Assembly (NCBI RefSeq): GCF_002001085.1
Contig: NZ_MUNU01000019.1
Coordinates: forward strand, 1 to 64,000
Direction: 5' to 3'
Source of the DNA: Rhodanobacter sp. B05
GTDB taxonomy: Bacteria; Pseudomonadota; Gammaproteobacteria; Xanthomonadales; Rhodanobacteraceae
Length of the DNA stretch: 64,000 nucleotides
Each line of letters begins with the position of its first letter. Position 1 is the stretch's first letter. Under the pieces are notes generated by a model. The model saw only the letters and a program-made list of their open reading frames with translations. It was not told the DNA's origin and ran no database searches. Below are positions 1 to 8,896 of this stretch, piece after piece. Made by a program: the position numbers and the translations under genes.

Positions 1-31
1 GTTCTCCGCCCCACCCCCACCGACCGCAATC

Positions 32-373
32 TCACCCGCCACCATGCGCATCGACCGCATCCAGCACCCGCGCCGAATACACCATCGCGGCGCCGGCATT
101 CATCGCCACCGCCACGCCGAGTGCCTCGGCGATTTCCTCGCGGGTGGCGCCATGCTTCAGCGCCTCGCCGGTATGCACGGTGATGCAGCCGTCGCAGCGG
201 GTGGTGACGGCCACCGCCAGCGAGATCAGTTCGCGCGTCTTGGCATCCAGGTGCCCGGTCTTCTCGCCGGCGCCTGACAGGGTCTGGTAACCCTTGAGCG
301 TATCCGGGCTCAGCTTGCCGATCTCGCCGATGCGCCCGATCAGTTCCTTGCGGTAACCCAGCCAGTCCAACAT
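32..373 (-). CDS. Carboxymuconolactone decarboxylase family (AhpD-like) protein
   Basis: This 113-residue protein is a single CMD/AhpD-type helical domain. It carries the redox motif CDGC followed by a histidine (RCDGCITVH) in the middle of the chain, and a conserved EALGVAVAMNAG helix after it. Family members act as small alkylhydroperoxidase or disulfide-reductase proteins in the cytoplasm; the actual substrate cannot be read from the sequence. I start it at 373 because a GAGGTGA ribosome-binding site lies a few bases upstream. A start at 409 would add 12 residues that do not look like the family. It is close to the left edge, so its partner gene, if any, may lie outside the window. Confidence 0.85.
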   Translation of the reverse strand: MLDWLGYRKELIGRIGEIGKLSPDTLKGYQTLSGAGEKTGHLDAKTRELISLAVAVTTRCDGCITVHTGEALKHGATREEIAEALGVAVAMNAGAAMVYSARVLDAVDAHGGG

Positions 374-465
374 GGGAATCACCTCGCTGATGTGACGGCC
401 AGGCACCACGCCGGACCGTGGCTGCCGATTGTGCGCCGACGGCCCGGCAAATGCGCGGCGACGAT

Positions 466-1272
466 TCAGTGCACGCCGTCGGCCGGCGCGGCAGCCGTCG
501 GCAGCTCCTGCAGCATCTGCTGCGTCAGCCGCTGGTAGCCCTCATCGAAGTGATGACCGCCCTTCTCGGCGTACACGGTGACCCACGCCGGCAGGCCGGG
601 CTGGTCGCAGAGGCTGTCGTCGGCGTCGTCGAGACCGTAGTAGCAGACCACCGGCGGCTTGCCCTGCAGTGCCTGCAGCGGCGGCAGCGGATCGTAGTGC
701 CGGATCGGATTGATCCACTGCAGAGTGTCCTTGAGGCGCTCCTTGAGCCAGCCCTGCTTGATCATGTAACCCTCGAGCTCGATCTCGAAGGTGACATCGC
801 GGCTGGGCGACAGCAGCACCATCTGGGTGATCCGCGCCCGGTTGGCGGGACTGAGTTTGTCGACGATGGTGGGCAGCACGTCGGCGCCGAACGAGAACCC
901 GACCAGCCAGATCCGCCGCTTGCCCCACACGCCGAGGTATTTCGTCATCAGGGCGTCGAGTTCGTGCGCGGTCTGCACCGGATTGCGCTCGCGCCAGTAG
1001 TACTTGAACGAGTTGACGCCGAGCACGGGCACGCCGCGGTCGATGAAGGCGATGCCGAGGCGCCGATCCAGATCGGCCCAGCCGCCGTCGCCGGAGACGA
1101 TGACCGCCATCACGTCGTCCTTGCCCGCTGGCGGTGCGATGCTGTGGGCGGCCACTGGCCACACCACCGTCGCCTTCTCCAGGCTGACCCGCGACCATGG
1201 GCTCCACGCCAGCAGCACGGCCAGGACGCCGAGAACCACGACTGTCAGCATGATGGTCTTCCATCGTTTCAT
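466..1272 (-). CDS. virJ: VirJ/AcvB-type serine hydrolase, probable aminoacyl-phosphatidylglycerol hydrolase
   Basis: The 268-residue protein has one N-terminal membrane segment (about residues 8-26, TIMLTVVVLGVLAVLLAW) and then an alpha/beta-hydrolase domain. The nucleophile elbow is GFSFGAD, an Asp is likely in YYGLDDADD, and the catalytic His is in GGHHFDEGY. AcvB/VirJ proteins of Agrobacterium, and a Pseudomonas counterpart, remove the amino acid from aminoacyl-phosphatidylglycerol in the periplasm. Here the gene overlaps the end of mprF by ATGA (1269-1272), so the synthase and hydrolase are translationally coupled, as in lpiA-acvB. The substrate is inferred from this coupling. The start ATG lies within mprF; the long open frame continuing upstream on the same strand is only a shadow of mprF. 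Confidence 0.88.
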   Translation of the reverse strand: MKRWKTIMLTVVVLGVLAVLLAWSPWSRVSLEKATVVWPVAAHSIAPPAGKDDVMAVIVSGDGGWADLDRRLGIAFIDRGVPVLGVNSFKYYWRERNPVQTAHELDALMTKYLGVWGKRRIWLVGFSFGADVLPTIVDKLSPANRARITQMVLLSPSRDVTFEIELEGYMIKQGWLKERLKDTLQWINPIRHYDPLPPLQALQGKPPVVCYYGLDDADDSLCDQPGLPAWVTVYAEKGGHHFDEGYQRLTQQMLQELPTAAAPADGVH

Positions 1273-3878
1273 CGGCGCACCACTCCACTGAGGCCGCCGG
1301 AAATCAGGCTGGCCACGTTGGTCAGGATCATCGGCAGGGCGATGCCGCGCGGCACCGCCATGTAGCGCGGCTCCCACTGCGGATCGAATTTTTCCTTGTA
1401 GCGCTGCAACCCGCGGAAGTTGTAGAAGCGCTCGCCGCGACCGAACACCATCGCGCCGAAACGATTCCACAGCGGGGCCTGCCGTCGGCTCTGCAAACCG
1501 GCGAGCGGCGCCATGCCGAGGTTGAACCAGCGATAGCCCTCGCCGCGCGCCCACAGCATCAGTTCCACGAACAGGTAATCCATGATGCCGGCCGGGCTGT
1601 CCGGCAGGTGCCGCATCAGGTCCACCGAGGCCTCCTCGCGGCTGTCGTTGAGCAGCAGGTTGGCGAATGCCACCGGCCGCTCGCCCTGCCACACCACGGC
1701 CATCGGCGTGCGGGCCAGATAGCGCGGATCGAAGGCACCCAGCGAGAAACGCTTTTCGCGCACATGCTTGTCGTGCAGCCACGCATCGGAGATCGGTTTC
1801 AGCCGCGGCAGCAGGTCCGCCACCGCGTCGGCCGGCACGATCTCCAGCCGCAGCCCTTCTCGGTGCAGCTTGTTCACGGTGTTGCGCAGCACCTTCTTCG
1901 ACTTGCCGTCGAGGTTGAAGTCGGCCAGCCGCACGCGCGCCTCCTCGCCGATCTTCAGCAGGTTCAGGCCCACCTCCAGATACAGGTCGAGGTTGGCCGG
2001 ACTGACCTGATAGAACACCGGCCAGCCGCCGGCGCGCTCGCACTGTTCGAGGAAGGTCCACACCAGTTCGCGCCGGGCGATCTCGTCGCTGCCTACCGGA
2101 TCGCCCATCGCCACCCAGCTGCGTCCCACGGTATCGAACATCACGAAGGCCTTGTGCCCGGCATCGAACAGCAGGGCCTTGTCGCCCATCAGGGCCAGGT
2201 GCGCCTGCGCCGACGGGAACTGCTTGATCAACGGAAGCGCCTGCGCCAGTTCGGCATCGGTGGGTGGCTCGCGATGCAGCTTCTGCGGCCGGATCAGCAT
2301 GGCTGCGGCAAACAGCAGGCCGGCGGCGGCAGCCGCCACCAGCGCGCGCAAGGCACGCGGCGCACCGCCGTGATGCAGGCTGAATTCCCACCACAGGTCG
2401 CCGCTGTAGTCGACGTGCTTGTAACTGAACACCACCAGCCAGGTGGCGCAGGCGAGGATCGCCACGATCGCCACGATCCAGCCGATGCTGAAGGTGGTGC
2501 TGAACAGGGATGCGCGCCGGTAGAACAGGCGGTGCGCCGGGGCCAGCGCCATCGCCAGCAGGATCAGCAAGGTCGCCTCTTCGTAGTCGATGCCCTTGAG
2601 CAACGAGAACACCGCGCCGGCCAGCAGCAGCACCAGGGTCAGCCAGTAGGCCGCGTCCAACCGCCGTTGCAGGCCGCGCGCGAGGATCAGCAGCAGCATG
2701 CCGATCACACTGGCCAGCAGGTGCGAGACCTCCAGCACCGACAGCGGCAGCACCTCGCCCAGGATCGCCATGCGCAGCGGCAACGCGCGGGTCGCGCCGG
2801 AGAACAGCAGCACCGCGCCGCAGACCAGGGTCAGCCCGGCAAAGAACGACGGCAACAGGCCGGTGAACCACGGCGCCAGCAGCGATTGGCGACGCAGCCC
2901 CCGTGCCTCGCGCTGCAGCACCAGCACCGTCGCCGTGCACAGCGGCAGCAGGTAATAGATCACACGGAACGCGGCCAGCGCGCCCAGGATCGGCGCCGTC
3001 AGCTGCGCATTGCCGGTGGCGCCGAAGCCGGCCAGCATCACCGCCTCGAACACGCCCAGGCCGCCCGGCACATGGCTGATCAATCCGATGATCTGGGCAA
3101 TCACGAAGATCGCCAGGAAATGGCCGAAGCCGTTGTTGAGCTCATCCGGCATCAGCACGTACAGCACGGCGGCCGCCAGGCCCCAGTCGAAGGCGCCGAC
3201 CAGAATCTGTTTCAGCGCGGTGGACATCGAGGGCAGCACGACCCGCCAGCGCCAGATCCGCAACGGTCGACGGACCAGCCCGCCGAGCAGCCACGCCAGC
3301 GGCAACGCCAGCAGCGCGGCACCCAGCGGCTGGCTCAGTGCAGCGAATGGCAGCTCCGGCGGCAACGGCACGCACAGCAGGGTGACGCCGGTGAGCGCCA
3401 GCAGCCCCAGCCAGAAACTGGTGGTGCAGAACAACACCACGCGCGCGATCTCGCCGGCACCGAGCCCGTTCTGCACATAGAAGCGATAGCGGATCGAGCC
3501 GGACACCAGCAGCGACATGCCCACCGCGTTGCTGAACGCGTAGCTGATGAACGAGATCAGGGTGATGCGTTGCCAGGACAGCCGGCGGCCGATCGCGGCC
3601 AGCGCGAAGCGGTCGTACAACGTCATCACCGCGTAGCCCAGCAAGGTGAACAGCGCCGCCAGCAGCAGTCGTGCATGCGACAGGCTCTGCACGTACCTGC
3701 GCACCTGGTGGTAGTTCACTTCCCGCGCCAGCAGGTGCAAGGCCCACAAGGCGAGGCACAGCATCGCCACCGACAGCAACGGCCCGGCCAGCCGGCGCAA
3801 CACCATCGCGCGCTGGCTCGGTGCCGCGGCCAGCGCATCCGCGCCTGCCGGCACCTGCTCGATCTCAACCTGCTTCAC
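1269..3878 (-). CDS. mprF: Bifunctional phosphatidylglycerol lysyltransferase/flippase MprF
   Basis: MprF moves an amino acid from aminoacyl-tRNA to phosphatidylglycerol and flips the product to the outer leaflet. This lowers the negative surface charge and protects against cationic peptides. The 869-residue protein has the full layout: many membrane segments over about residues 30-530 (flippase part) and a soluble GNAT-like synthase domain over about 540-869, with DNLL/NLLLNDSREEASVDLMRH and a WFNLGMAPL stretch typical of the family. The start is GTG at 3878. It lies only 17 bases from a MITE-like element that fills most of the upstream space, so the promoter is either inside the element or upstream of the OPT gene. 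virJ follows with a 4-bp overlap. Confidence 0.93.
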   Translation of the reverse strand: MKQVEIEQVPAGADALAAAPSQRAMVLRRLAGPLLSVAMLCLALWALHLLAREVNYHQVRRYVQSLSHARLLLAALFTLLGYAVMTLYDRFALAAIGRRLSWQRITLISFISYAFSNAVGMSLLVSGSIRYRFYVQNGLGAGEIARVVLFCTTSFWLGLLALTGVTLLCVPLPPELPFAALSQPLGAALLALPLAWLLGGLVRRPLRIWRWRVVLPSMSTALKQILVGAFDWGLAAAVLYVLMPDELNNGFGHFLAIFVIAQIIGLISHVPGGLGVFEAVMLAGFGATGNAQLTAPILGALAAFRVIYYLLPLCTATVLVLQREARGLRRQSLLAPWFTGLLPSFFAGLTLVCGAVLLFSGATRALPLRMAILGEVLPLSVLEVSHLLASVIGMLLLILARGLQRRLDAAYWLTLVLLLAGAVFSLLKGIDYEEATLLILLAMALAPAHRLFYRRASLFSTTFSIGWIVAIVAILACATWLVVFSYKHVDYSGDLWWEFSLHHGGAPRALRALVAAAAAGLLFAAAMLIRPQKLHREPPTDAELAQALPLIKQFPSAQAHLALMGDKALLFDAGHKAFVMFDTVGRSWVAMGDPVGSDEIARRELVWTFLEQCERAGGWPVFYQVSPANLDLYLEVGLNLLKIGEEARVRLADFNLDGKSKKVLRNTVNKLHREGLRLEIVPADAVADLLPRLKPISDAWLHDKHVREKRFSLGAFDPRYLARTPMAVVWQGERPVAFANLLLNDSREEASVDLMRHLPDSPAGIMDYLFVELMLWARGEGYRWFNLGMAPLAGLQSRRQAPLWNRFGAMVFGRGERFYNFRGLQRYKEKFDPQWEPRYMAVPRGIALPMILTNVASLISGGLSGVVRR

Positions 3879-3894
3879 GCGACACCAGACTCCC

Positions 3895-4061
3895 TAGGAG
3901 CCTGTCGGGCTTATGAAGAATCGGCTGCAAATCCGCCTGCACGGTCCATATTTCCGCCGATTCTTGGCCGATAGAACCACTATCGGCCGGCAAATCGTCG
4001 AAAATCTGTCCTCGCGCAGACGCATTTTCGCTTTCGATTCCATAAGTCCGACAGGCTCCTA
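3895..4061. repeat. MITE-like element, copy A
   Basis: This 167-bp non-coding element is bounded by 21-bp inverted repeats (AGGAGCCTGTCGGGCTTATG at the left; the right end differs at one position, A for G). In its centre is a perfect 9-bp hairpin, GGCCGATAG / CTATCGGCC, with loop AACCA (3966-3988). A second copy in the opposite internal orientation lies at 58351-58514. It has no coding capacity, so it would need a transposase in trans. No clear target duplication is visible. Its right end supplies the TAG stop codon of the OPT transporter gene, and its left end lies just upstream of mprF. Confidence 0.8.
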
Positions 4062-6065
4062 TGCAACTCGCCCCATGCGCATGATCCAGCGGTACAGCAC
4101 GGCGACCGTCACCGCGAACACCACGCCGCCGATCCAGATCGCGGGTATCTCGAAGCCCTTGCCCACCAGCGCGATCGGGGCATCGTTGCCACTGAACGCC
4201 ACCACGCCCGCGAAAATGACCGCCAGCAGGCTTTCGCCGACGATCAGGCCCGAGGCCAGCAGCACGCCCAGCTGGCGGGTGGCCTCGGGTTTCGGTTCGC
4301 GATCGGCGCGCCGATCGAACCACGCGCCGACCAGGGCGCCGACCACCACCATCAGCGTGGTCGAAGTCGGCAGGTAGATGCCCAGCCCCACCGCCAGCGG
4401 CGGCAGCCGCGGCCCGCCCTTCTTCGCCAGCCCGAGCACTTCGTCGAGGATGATGATCGCCACGCCGATGCCGGCGCCCAGGCCGATCATGCCCCATGGC
4501 ACGTTGCCGGTGATCACGCCCTCCGCCAGCGCCGCGATCAGGCCAGCCTGTGGTGCGGCAAGCGCACGCGCCGGATCCGCGCCCGGCGCCCCGAGGAAGC
4601 CGAACGTGTGCTGCAGCAGATCCATCACCGGCGGGATCACCACCGCACCGACCAGCACGCCGATCACCAGCGCCCATTGCTGCAGCGAGGGCGTGGCATC
4701 GACCAGCTGGCCGGTCTTCAGATCCTGCAGGTTGTTGTTGGCGATCGACGCCACCGCGAACACGATCGAGGTGAGGAACAAGGCAAACCCCACCAGCGCC
4801 TTGTCCGCACCCGGCGGCAGGAACGGCTTGACCCCGACCACCAGCAGCAGGGCTGCGATCACCACCACCAGGATGCCGATGCCCGACAACGGGCTGTTGG
4901 ACGAACCGATCAGGCCGGCCATGTAGCCGGTCACCGCCGATACCACGAAACTCAGCAGCACCACGAACACCACGCCGCCGATCACCAGGGTCGTGGTGGC
5001 ACCGCCCAGTCCGTTGTTGACGGCAAAGTGCCACAGGAGATAAGCAATCGGAATCAGGCACAGCAGCGAGATCAGGCCCACCATGCCGATCGGCATGTCG
5101 TGCTCGGTACGCGGCAGCTCGTGCAGGGTGCCGGTCTTGCGTGCACGCGAAGCGCTCATTGCACCGGCGAGGCCGCTGATCAGCGGTTTCATCAATTTGG
5201 CCAGCGTCCAGACCGCCGCCACGCCGATGGCACCGGCGCCAATGAAGCGCACGTAATGGCTCCAGCCCGCTTGCGCCACCGCGAAGGCGTCCCCTGCCGC
5301 CCAGTGCAGATGGGTGAAATAAGGCACCGCCCAGGCCCAGCCGATCACGGCGCCAAACAGCATCGCGACACCCACCCACAAGCCGACCAGATGCCCGATC
5401 GCGAACAGCGCGAACGAGAGGCCGAAGTCGAAACCGGAGGTGCCGCCCTTGTCGCCGCCGACCCGGAAATAATCCGTAACGCTGCTGGCGAACACACGGG
5501 TCTGCACGATCACGTAGAAGATCGCCGACACCACCGAGCCCCACACCACTGCCTTGAGCCCCGCGCCGCCGGTTTCCACGGCGGCAGCGCCATCAGCGGC
5601 CGCCTCGTCGCCGGCACCCACTTTCAGCACCTCGGCGCAGGCCACGCCTTCCGGGTACGGCAGGTCGGAATCGGTCACCAGCGCCCGCCGCAGCGGGATC
5701 GTGTACATCACGCCGAGGATGCCACCGGTCGCGCAGATGCCGGCCGAAATCCAGAACGGGAAGCCGGTCCAGTAGCCGACGATCACCAGGCCGGGCAGCA
5801 CGAAGATGATCGCCGACAGCGTGCCCGCCGCCGAGGCCACCGTCTGCACGATGTTGTTTTCCTGGATGGTGGCGCCGCGCATCGCCTTCAGGATCGCCAT
5901 CGAGATCACCGCGGCGGGGATCGAGGTCGAGAAGGTCAGGCCGGCCTTCAAGCCGAAATAGACGTTGGCGGCGGTGAACACCACCGTGATCACGATGCCG
6001 ATGATGATGCCGCGGATCGTCAGTTCGCGCCGCGGCAACGAGCTGGACAGGCTGGTCTGGTTCAC
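4059..6065 (-). CDS. OPT-family oligopeptide transporter
   Basis: The 668-residue protein is very hydrophobic, with about 14-16 membrane segments. It has the features of the bacterial OPT family: an N-terminal FTAANVYFGLKAGLTFSTSIPAAVISMAIL segment, a DLPYPEGVACAEVLK motif, and a later LIGSSNSPLSGIGI motif. These proteins are proton-coupled importers of small peptides or metal chelates in the inner membrane; the substrate here is unknown. I choose GTG at 6065 because GGGGGAG precedes it at suitable distance; the in-frame extension to 6200 overlaps the next gene and looks non-coding. The TAG stop lies inside the terminal repeat of the MITE-like element. Confidence 0.9.
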   Translation of the reverse strand: MNQTSLSSSLPRRELTIRGIIIGIVITVVFTAANVYFGLKAGLTFSTSIPAAVISMAILKAMRGATIQENNIVQTVASAAGTLSAIIFVLPGLVIVGYWTGFPFWISAGICATGGILGVMYTIPLRRALVTDSDLPYPEGVACAEVLKVGAGDEAAADGAAAVETGGAGLKAVVWGSVVSAIFYVIVQTRVFASSVTDYFRVGGDKGGTSGFDFGLSFALFAIGHLVGLWVGVAMLFGAVIGWAWAVPYFTHLHWAAGDAFAVAQAGWSHYVRFIGAGAIGVAAVWTLAKLMKPLISGLAGAMSASRARKTGTLHELPRTEHDMPIGMVGLISLLCLIPIAYLLWHFAVNNGLGGATTTLVIGGVVFVVLLSFVVSAVTGYMAGLIGSSNSPLSGIGILVVVIAALLLVVGVKPFLPPGADKALVGFALFLTSIVFAVASIANNNLQDLKTGQLVDATPSLQQWALVIGVLVGAVVIPPVMDLLQHTFGFLGAPGADPARALAAPQAGLIAALAEGVITGNVPWGMIGLGAGIGVAIIILDEVLGLAKKGGPRLPPLAVGLGIYLPTSTTLMVVVGALVGAWFDRRADREPKPEATRQLGVLLASGLIVGESLLAVIFAGVVAFSGNDAPIALVGKGFEIPAIWIGGVVFAVTVAVLYRWIMRMGRVA

Positions 6066-6162
6066 TGCTTGATCTCCCCCGATGGACGCTGCCGCGCACG
6101 ATAGCGTGGAATGGGCGCGCAAGGATATTCGAACGTTGCCCGATGCGGGCCCCGCGATGCCG

Positions 6163-6771
6163 TCACGCCGGCAATTGCGCCCGCTCCAGCGCGGCAACAT
6201 GACGCTCCAGCCGCGGCCCGAGATAACATTGCGAACCGCACGGCAACAACCCCACCTGGCTGAATTCGCGCAGATACCACCCTGGTGCGCGCGCGACGAA
6301 GCCGTGATGGTCGCCGGCCACGTCGTCCCGGCTGGTGAACACCTCCAGGAACGCGATGCCTTCGAGCATCTCGCCGATGCCGTGCAGGCCGGCCCGGATC
6401 TCCGCCGGCTTCAGGTAGTGGAGCACGTCGTTGCACACGATCAGGTCGAAACGGGTGTCGAAGCGCAACTGCTCCAACTGGCCGAAGCGCGCCAGACCCA
6501 CGTTGCGGCTGCGTCCGTAACGTGCCACCGCATATTCGCTGGCATCCAGGCCGCGATAGGCGATGCCCGGGCGCAGCGCCAGCAACGGCGCACGCCAGCT
6601 GGCTTCGCCGCAACCGACGTCGAGCACGTTGCGAACCGGCCGGCCGAGGTAATACTCGGCCTGGGCCACCACCATCGCCACCTTGCGCCGCAATTCGGCG
6701 GCCGAGCCCACCGCATGGCGCGGGTTGCGGTACCACTTGTCGAAATAGGCGCGGTCGTAGGTCTTGGGCAT
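6163..6771 (-). CDS. Class I SAM-dependent methyltransferase
   Basis: The 202-residue protein has the glycine-rich SAM-binding motif NVLDVGCGEASW near residue 50, the motif-II acid in YRGLDASEYA and the strand FDLIVCNDVLHYL typical of Rossmann methyltransferases. The N-terminal TYDRAYFDKWYRNPRHAVGS resembles small stand-alone methyltransferases of unknown substrate. It lies about 100 bp upstream of the OPT gene on the same strand, but the spacing does not prove an operon. The acceptor molecule cannot be inferred. Confidence 0.8.
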   Translation of the reverse strand: MPKTYDRAYFDKWYRNPRHAVGSAAELRRKVAMVVAQAEYYLGRPVRNVLDVGCGEASWRAPLLALRPGIAYRGLDASEYAVARYGRSRNVGLARFGQLEQLRFDTRFDLIVCNDVLHYLKPAEIRAGLHGIGEMLEGIAFLEVFTSRDDVAGDHHGFVARAPGWYLREFSQVGLLPCGSQCYLGPRLERHVAALERAQLPA

Positions 6772-6905
6772 CGGCGTTCATGCGGGATTTAGCGAGACGC
6801 CATGATATCGCGTCAAGGCAACCCATCGGCACGGTCGGCATCACTTCCTGCATGCGCCGCGCTTGCCAACATCGGCGCATCAGTCACCGACGAGGGCGCA
6901 CCCGC

Positions 6906-7193
6906 ATGGCCATGATCCGTTTCCGCCTGATCGGCAGCCGCGCCGACGCCGATACCGTCATCGTGGGTTTGCACGGCATGAGCGGCATCGAGCATATCGA
7001 GGAGATCGACGCCATGATGCCCGACATGCGCGACGATTCCAGTTCCAGCGAATCGGTGAGCGACAGCGAGGCGCACGTGTATTGCATCGAAGTGGAGGCC
7101 GTCAGCGACAGCCTCGCGGATTCCGTGCGCGGCAGCGCCGAGGTGCTCGCCCATGCCTGCGACGCCGGCATCGAGTTCGTCGACGAATTCTGA
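6906..7193 (+). CDS. Small acidic hypothetical protein
   Basis: This 95-residue protein is not a family I recognise. It is acidic, with a Ser/Asp/Glu-rich stretch in the middle (DDSSSSESVSDSEAH) between two segments that look folded: MIRFRLIGSRADADTVIVGLHGM at the start and VYCIEVEAVSDSLADSVRG...FVDEF at the end. The pattern suggests a small alpha/beta domain with predicted strands on either side of the linker. The start at 6906 follows a GAGGG ribosome-binding site; a second ATG two codons later is possible. It is divergent from the methyltransferase gene. No function is proposed. Confidence 0.6.
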   Translation: MAMIRFRLIGSRADADTVIVGLHGMSGIEHIEEIDAMMPDMRDDSSSSESVSDSEAHVYCIEVEAVSDSLADSVRGSAEVLAHACDAGIEFVDEF

Positions 7194-7301
7194 TTGAGGG
7201 TTGCCGGCGCGGTGCAACATGTCATCCGCAAAGCCCTTGCTGCGTTGAACCTGCCTGCGGCATTGCCGTGAGCTCCGTTCCCGCCAGTCAGGATATAGCG
7301 C

Positions 7302-8864
7302 ATGCACCTACCAGTTGTCCGGCGGAAAAACCTGCGGATCATGGCGTGCAGCGGCCTGTTGCTGATGAGCAGTTTCCTGCTGCCTGCCGAAACGACACCC
7401 GCGCCTTCCGCCGGGTTGAGCCACGCCGACATCCGCTGGTTGCAGCGCGCCGGCTTCGGGCTCGATTCGGCCACCCTGGAAAGCTATCGACGGCTCGGTC
7501 GCCAGCGCTGGCTCGACCAGCAGCTCAACGATCGCCACGACACCCTGCCGCCGGCGATCGACGCGTTGATCGCCAGCTACCCTGCGCTTGGCACGCCACC
7601 CGATGAACTGCTGGCGGACGCCATCAAGGCGCGCAACGAACTGAAATCGATGCCGGACGGCGACGCCAGGGTCGCCGCGAAAAAGGCGCTGCAAAAGCAC
7701 GCACGCGAACTGGTGCAGCAGGCCCAGCAGGCCGAACTGCTGCACGCGATCTACGGTAGCAATCCGCTCAAGGAGCAGATGGTCTGGTTCTGGCTCAACC
7801 ATTTCAGCGTCTATGCCGCCAAGGGCCGCGTGCGGCTGGTGGCGGCGGACTACGAGGAGCACGTGATCCGGCCGCACGCGCTGGGCAAGTTCCGCGATCT
7901 GGTGATGGCCACGCTGAAAAGCCCGGCAATGCTGGAGTTCCTCGACAACGCGAAGAACGTCAAGGGCAAGACCAACGAGAACTACGCGCGCGAACTGATG
8001 GAGCTGCACACGCTCGGGGTCGGTTCCGGTTACACCCAGCAGGACGTGCAGCAGCTGGCCCTGATCCTCACCGGCGCCGGCATCGCGCCGCGCGCACCAC
8101 GGCGGATCGGCCGCTTCGGTCGCGGCCAGGCCGGCGTCGTGCGCGATGGCCTGTTCGTGTTCAATCCGCGGAAACACGATTTCAGCGACAAGCAGTTCCT
8201 CGGCCGCAACATCCAGGGCAGCGGCTACGACGAGATCGAGCAGGCCGTGGACCTGATCACCCGCGAGCCGGCCTGCGCGCATTTCGTCTCGCGCCAGCTG
8301 GCCGAATACTTCGTGGCCGACCAGCCGCCGCCGGCCCTGGTCGATGCGATGGCGCAAACTTTCCAGCGCACCGATGGCGACATCGCGGCCGTGCTGCGCA
8401 CGATGTTCGACTCGCCTGCCCTGCTCGCCGGCGGCGCAAAGAAATTCAAGGACCCGACCCAGTTCCTGGTCTCCGCGATGAAGCTGGCCTACGACGGCCA
8501 GCCGATCACCGATGCACGGCCGCTGCTCAACTGGCTGAACCAGATGGGCGAGCCGGTGTACGGACGGATCACCCCCGATGGCTGGCCGCTGGACAGCGCA
8601 AGCTGGTCCGGCTCGGGCCAGATGGCGGCACGTTTCGCGGTGGCGCGTGCGATCGGCAGCGGCAGGAACCGCCTGCTCATGGGCGACACCGACGCACCCG
8701 GAAACGCCAGGCGCTTTCCGGTGCCTGCGATGGATTCGCCGCTCTACCGCACTGCCTTCAAGCCGTATCTGTCCGACGCCACACGCACTGCACTGGGTAA
8801 GGCCGGTTCGGCACAGGAATGGAACACCTACCTGCTGTCCTCGCCCGACTTCAATTACCGCTGA
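7302..8864 (+). CDS. DUF1800 family exported protein
   Basis: The 520-residue protein belongs to the DUF1800 family. Typical parts are the RWLQRAGFG motif near residue 46, KEQMVWFWLNHFSVYAAKG in the first third, NYARELMELHTLGVG in the middle and a PDGWPLDSASW segment near the C-terminus. The N-terminus (MACSGLLLMSSFLLPAETTPA, after a basic stretch) looks like a signal peptide, so it is probably exported. The gene is followed 32 bp later by a DUF1501 gene. The two families are commonly encoded together, but I know of no established biochemical role for the pair. Confidence 0.85.
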   Translation: MHLPVVRRKNLRIMACSGLLLMSSFLLPAETTPAPSAGLSHADIRWLQRAGFGLDSATLESYRRLGRQRWLDQQLNDRHDTLPPAIDALIASYPALGTPPDELLADAIKARNELKSMPDGDARVAAKKALQKHARELVQQAQQAELLHAIYGSNPLKEQMVWFWLNHFSVYAAKGRVRLVAADYEEHVIRPHALGKFRDLVMATLKSPAMLEFLDNAKNVKGKTNENYARELMELHTLGVGSGYTQQDVQQLALILTGAGIAPRAPRRIGRFGRGQAGVVRDGLFVFNPRKHDFSDKQFLGRNIQGSGYDEIEQAVDLITREPACAHFVSRQLAEYFVADQPPPALVDAMAQTFQRTDGDIAAVLRTMFDSPALLAGGAKKFKDPTQFLVSAMKLAYDGQPITDARPLLNWLNQMGEPVYGRITPDGWPLDSASWSGSGQMAARFAVARAIGSGRNRLLMGDTDAPGNARRFPVPAMDSPLYRTAFKPYLSDATRTALGKAGSAQEWNTYLLSSPDFNYR

Positions 8865-8896
8865 GCGGCAGCGAGATCCTGCCCACGAGGTATGCC

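Noticed and set aside
1273-2940. In-frame upstream extension of the virJ reading frame (824 codons in total)
   Set aside because: It lies wholly inside mprF in another frame, is Arg/Ala/Gly-rich as expected for a shadow in GC-rich DNA, and the true virJ start overlaps the mprF stop.
3913-4377. Plus-strand open frame starting inside the MITE-like element
   Set aside because: It reads on the antisense strand of the OPT gene and has shadow composition.
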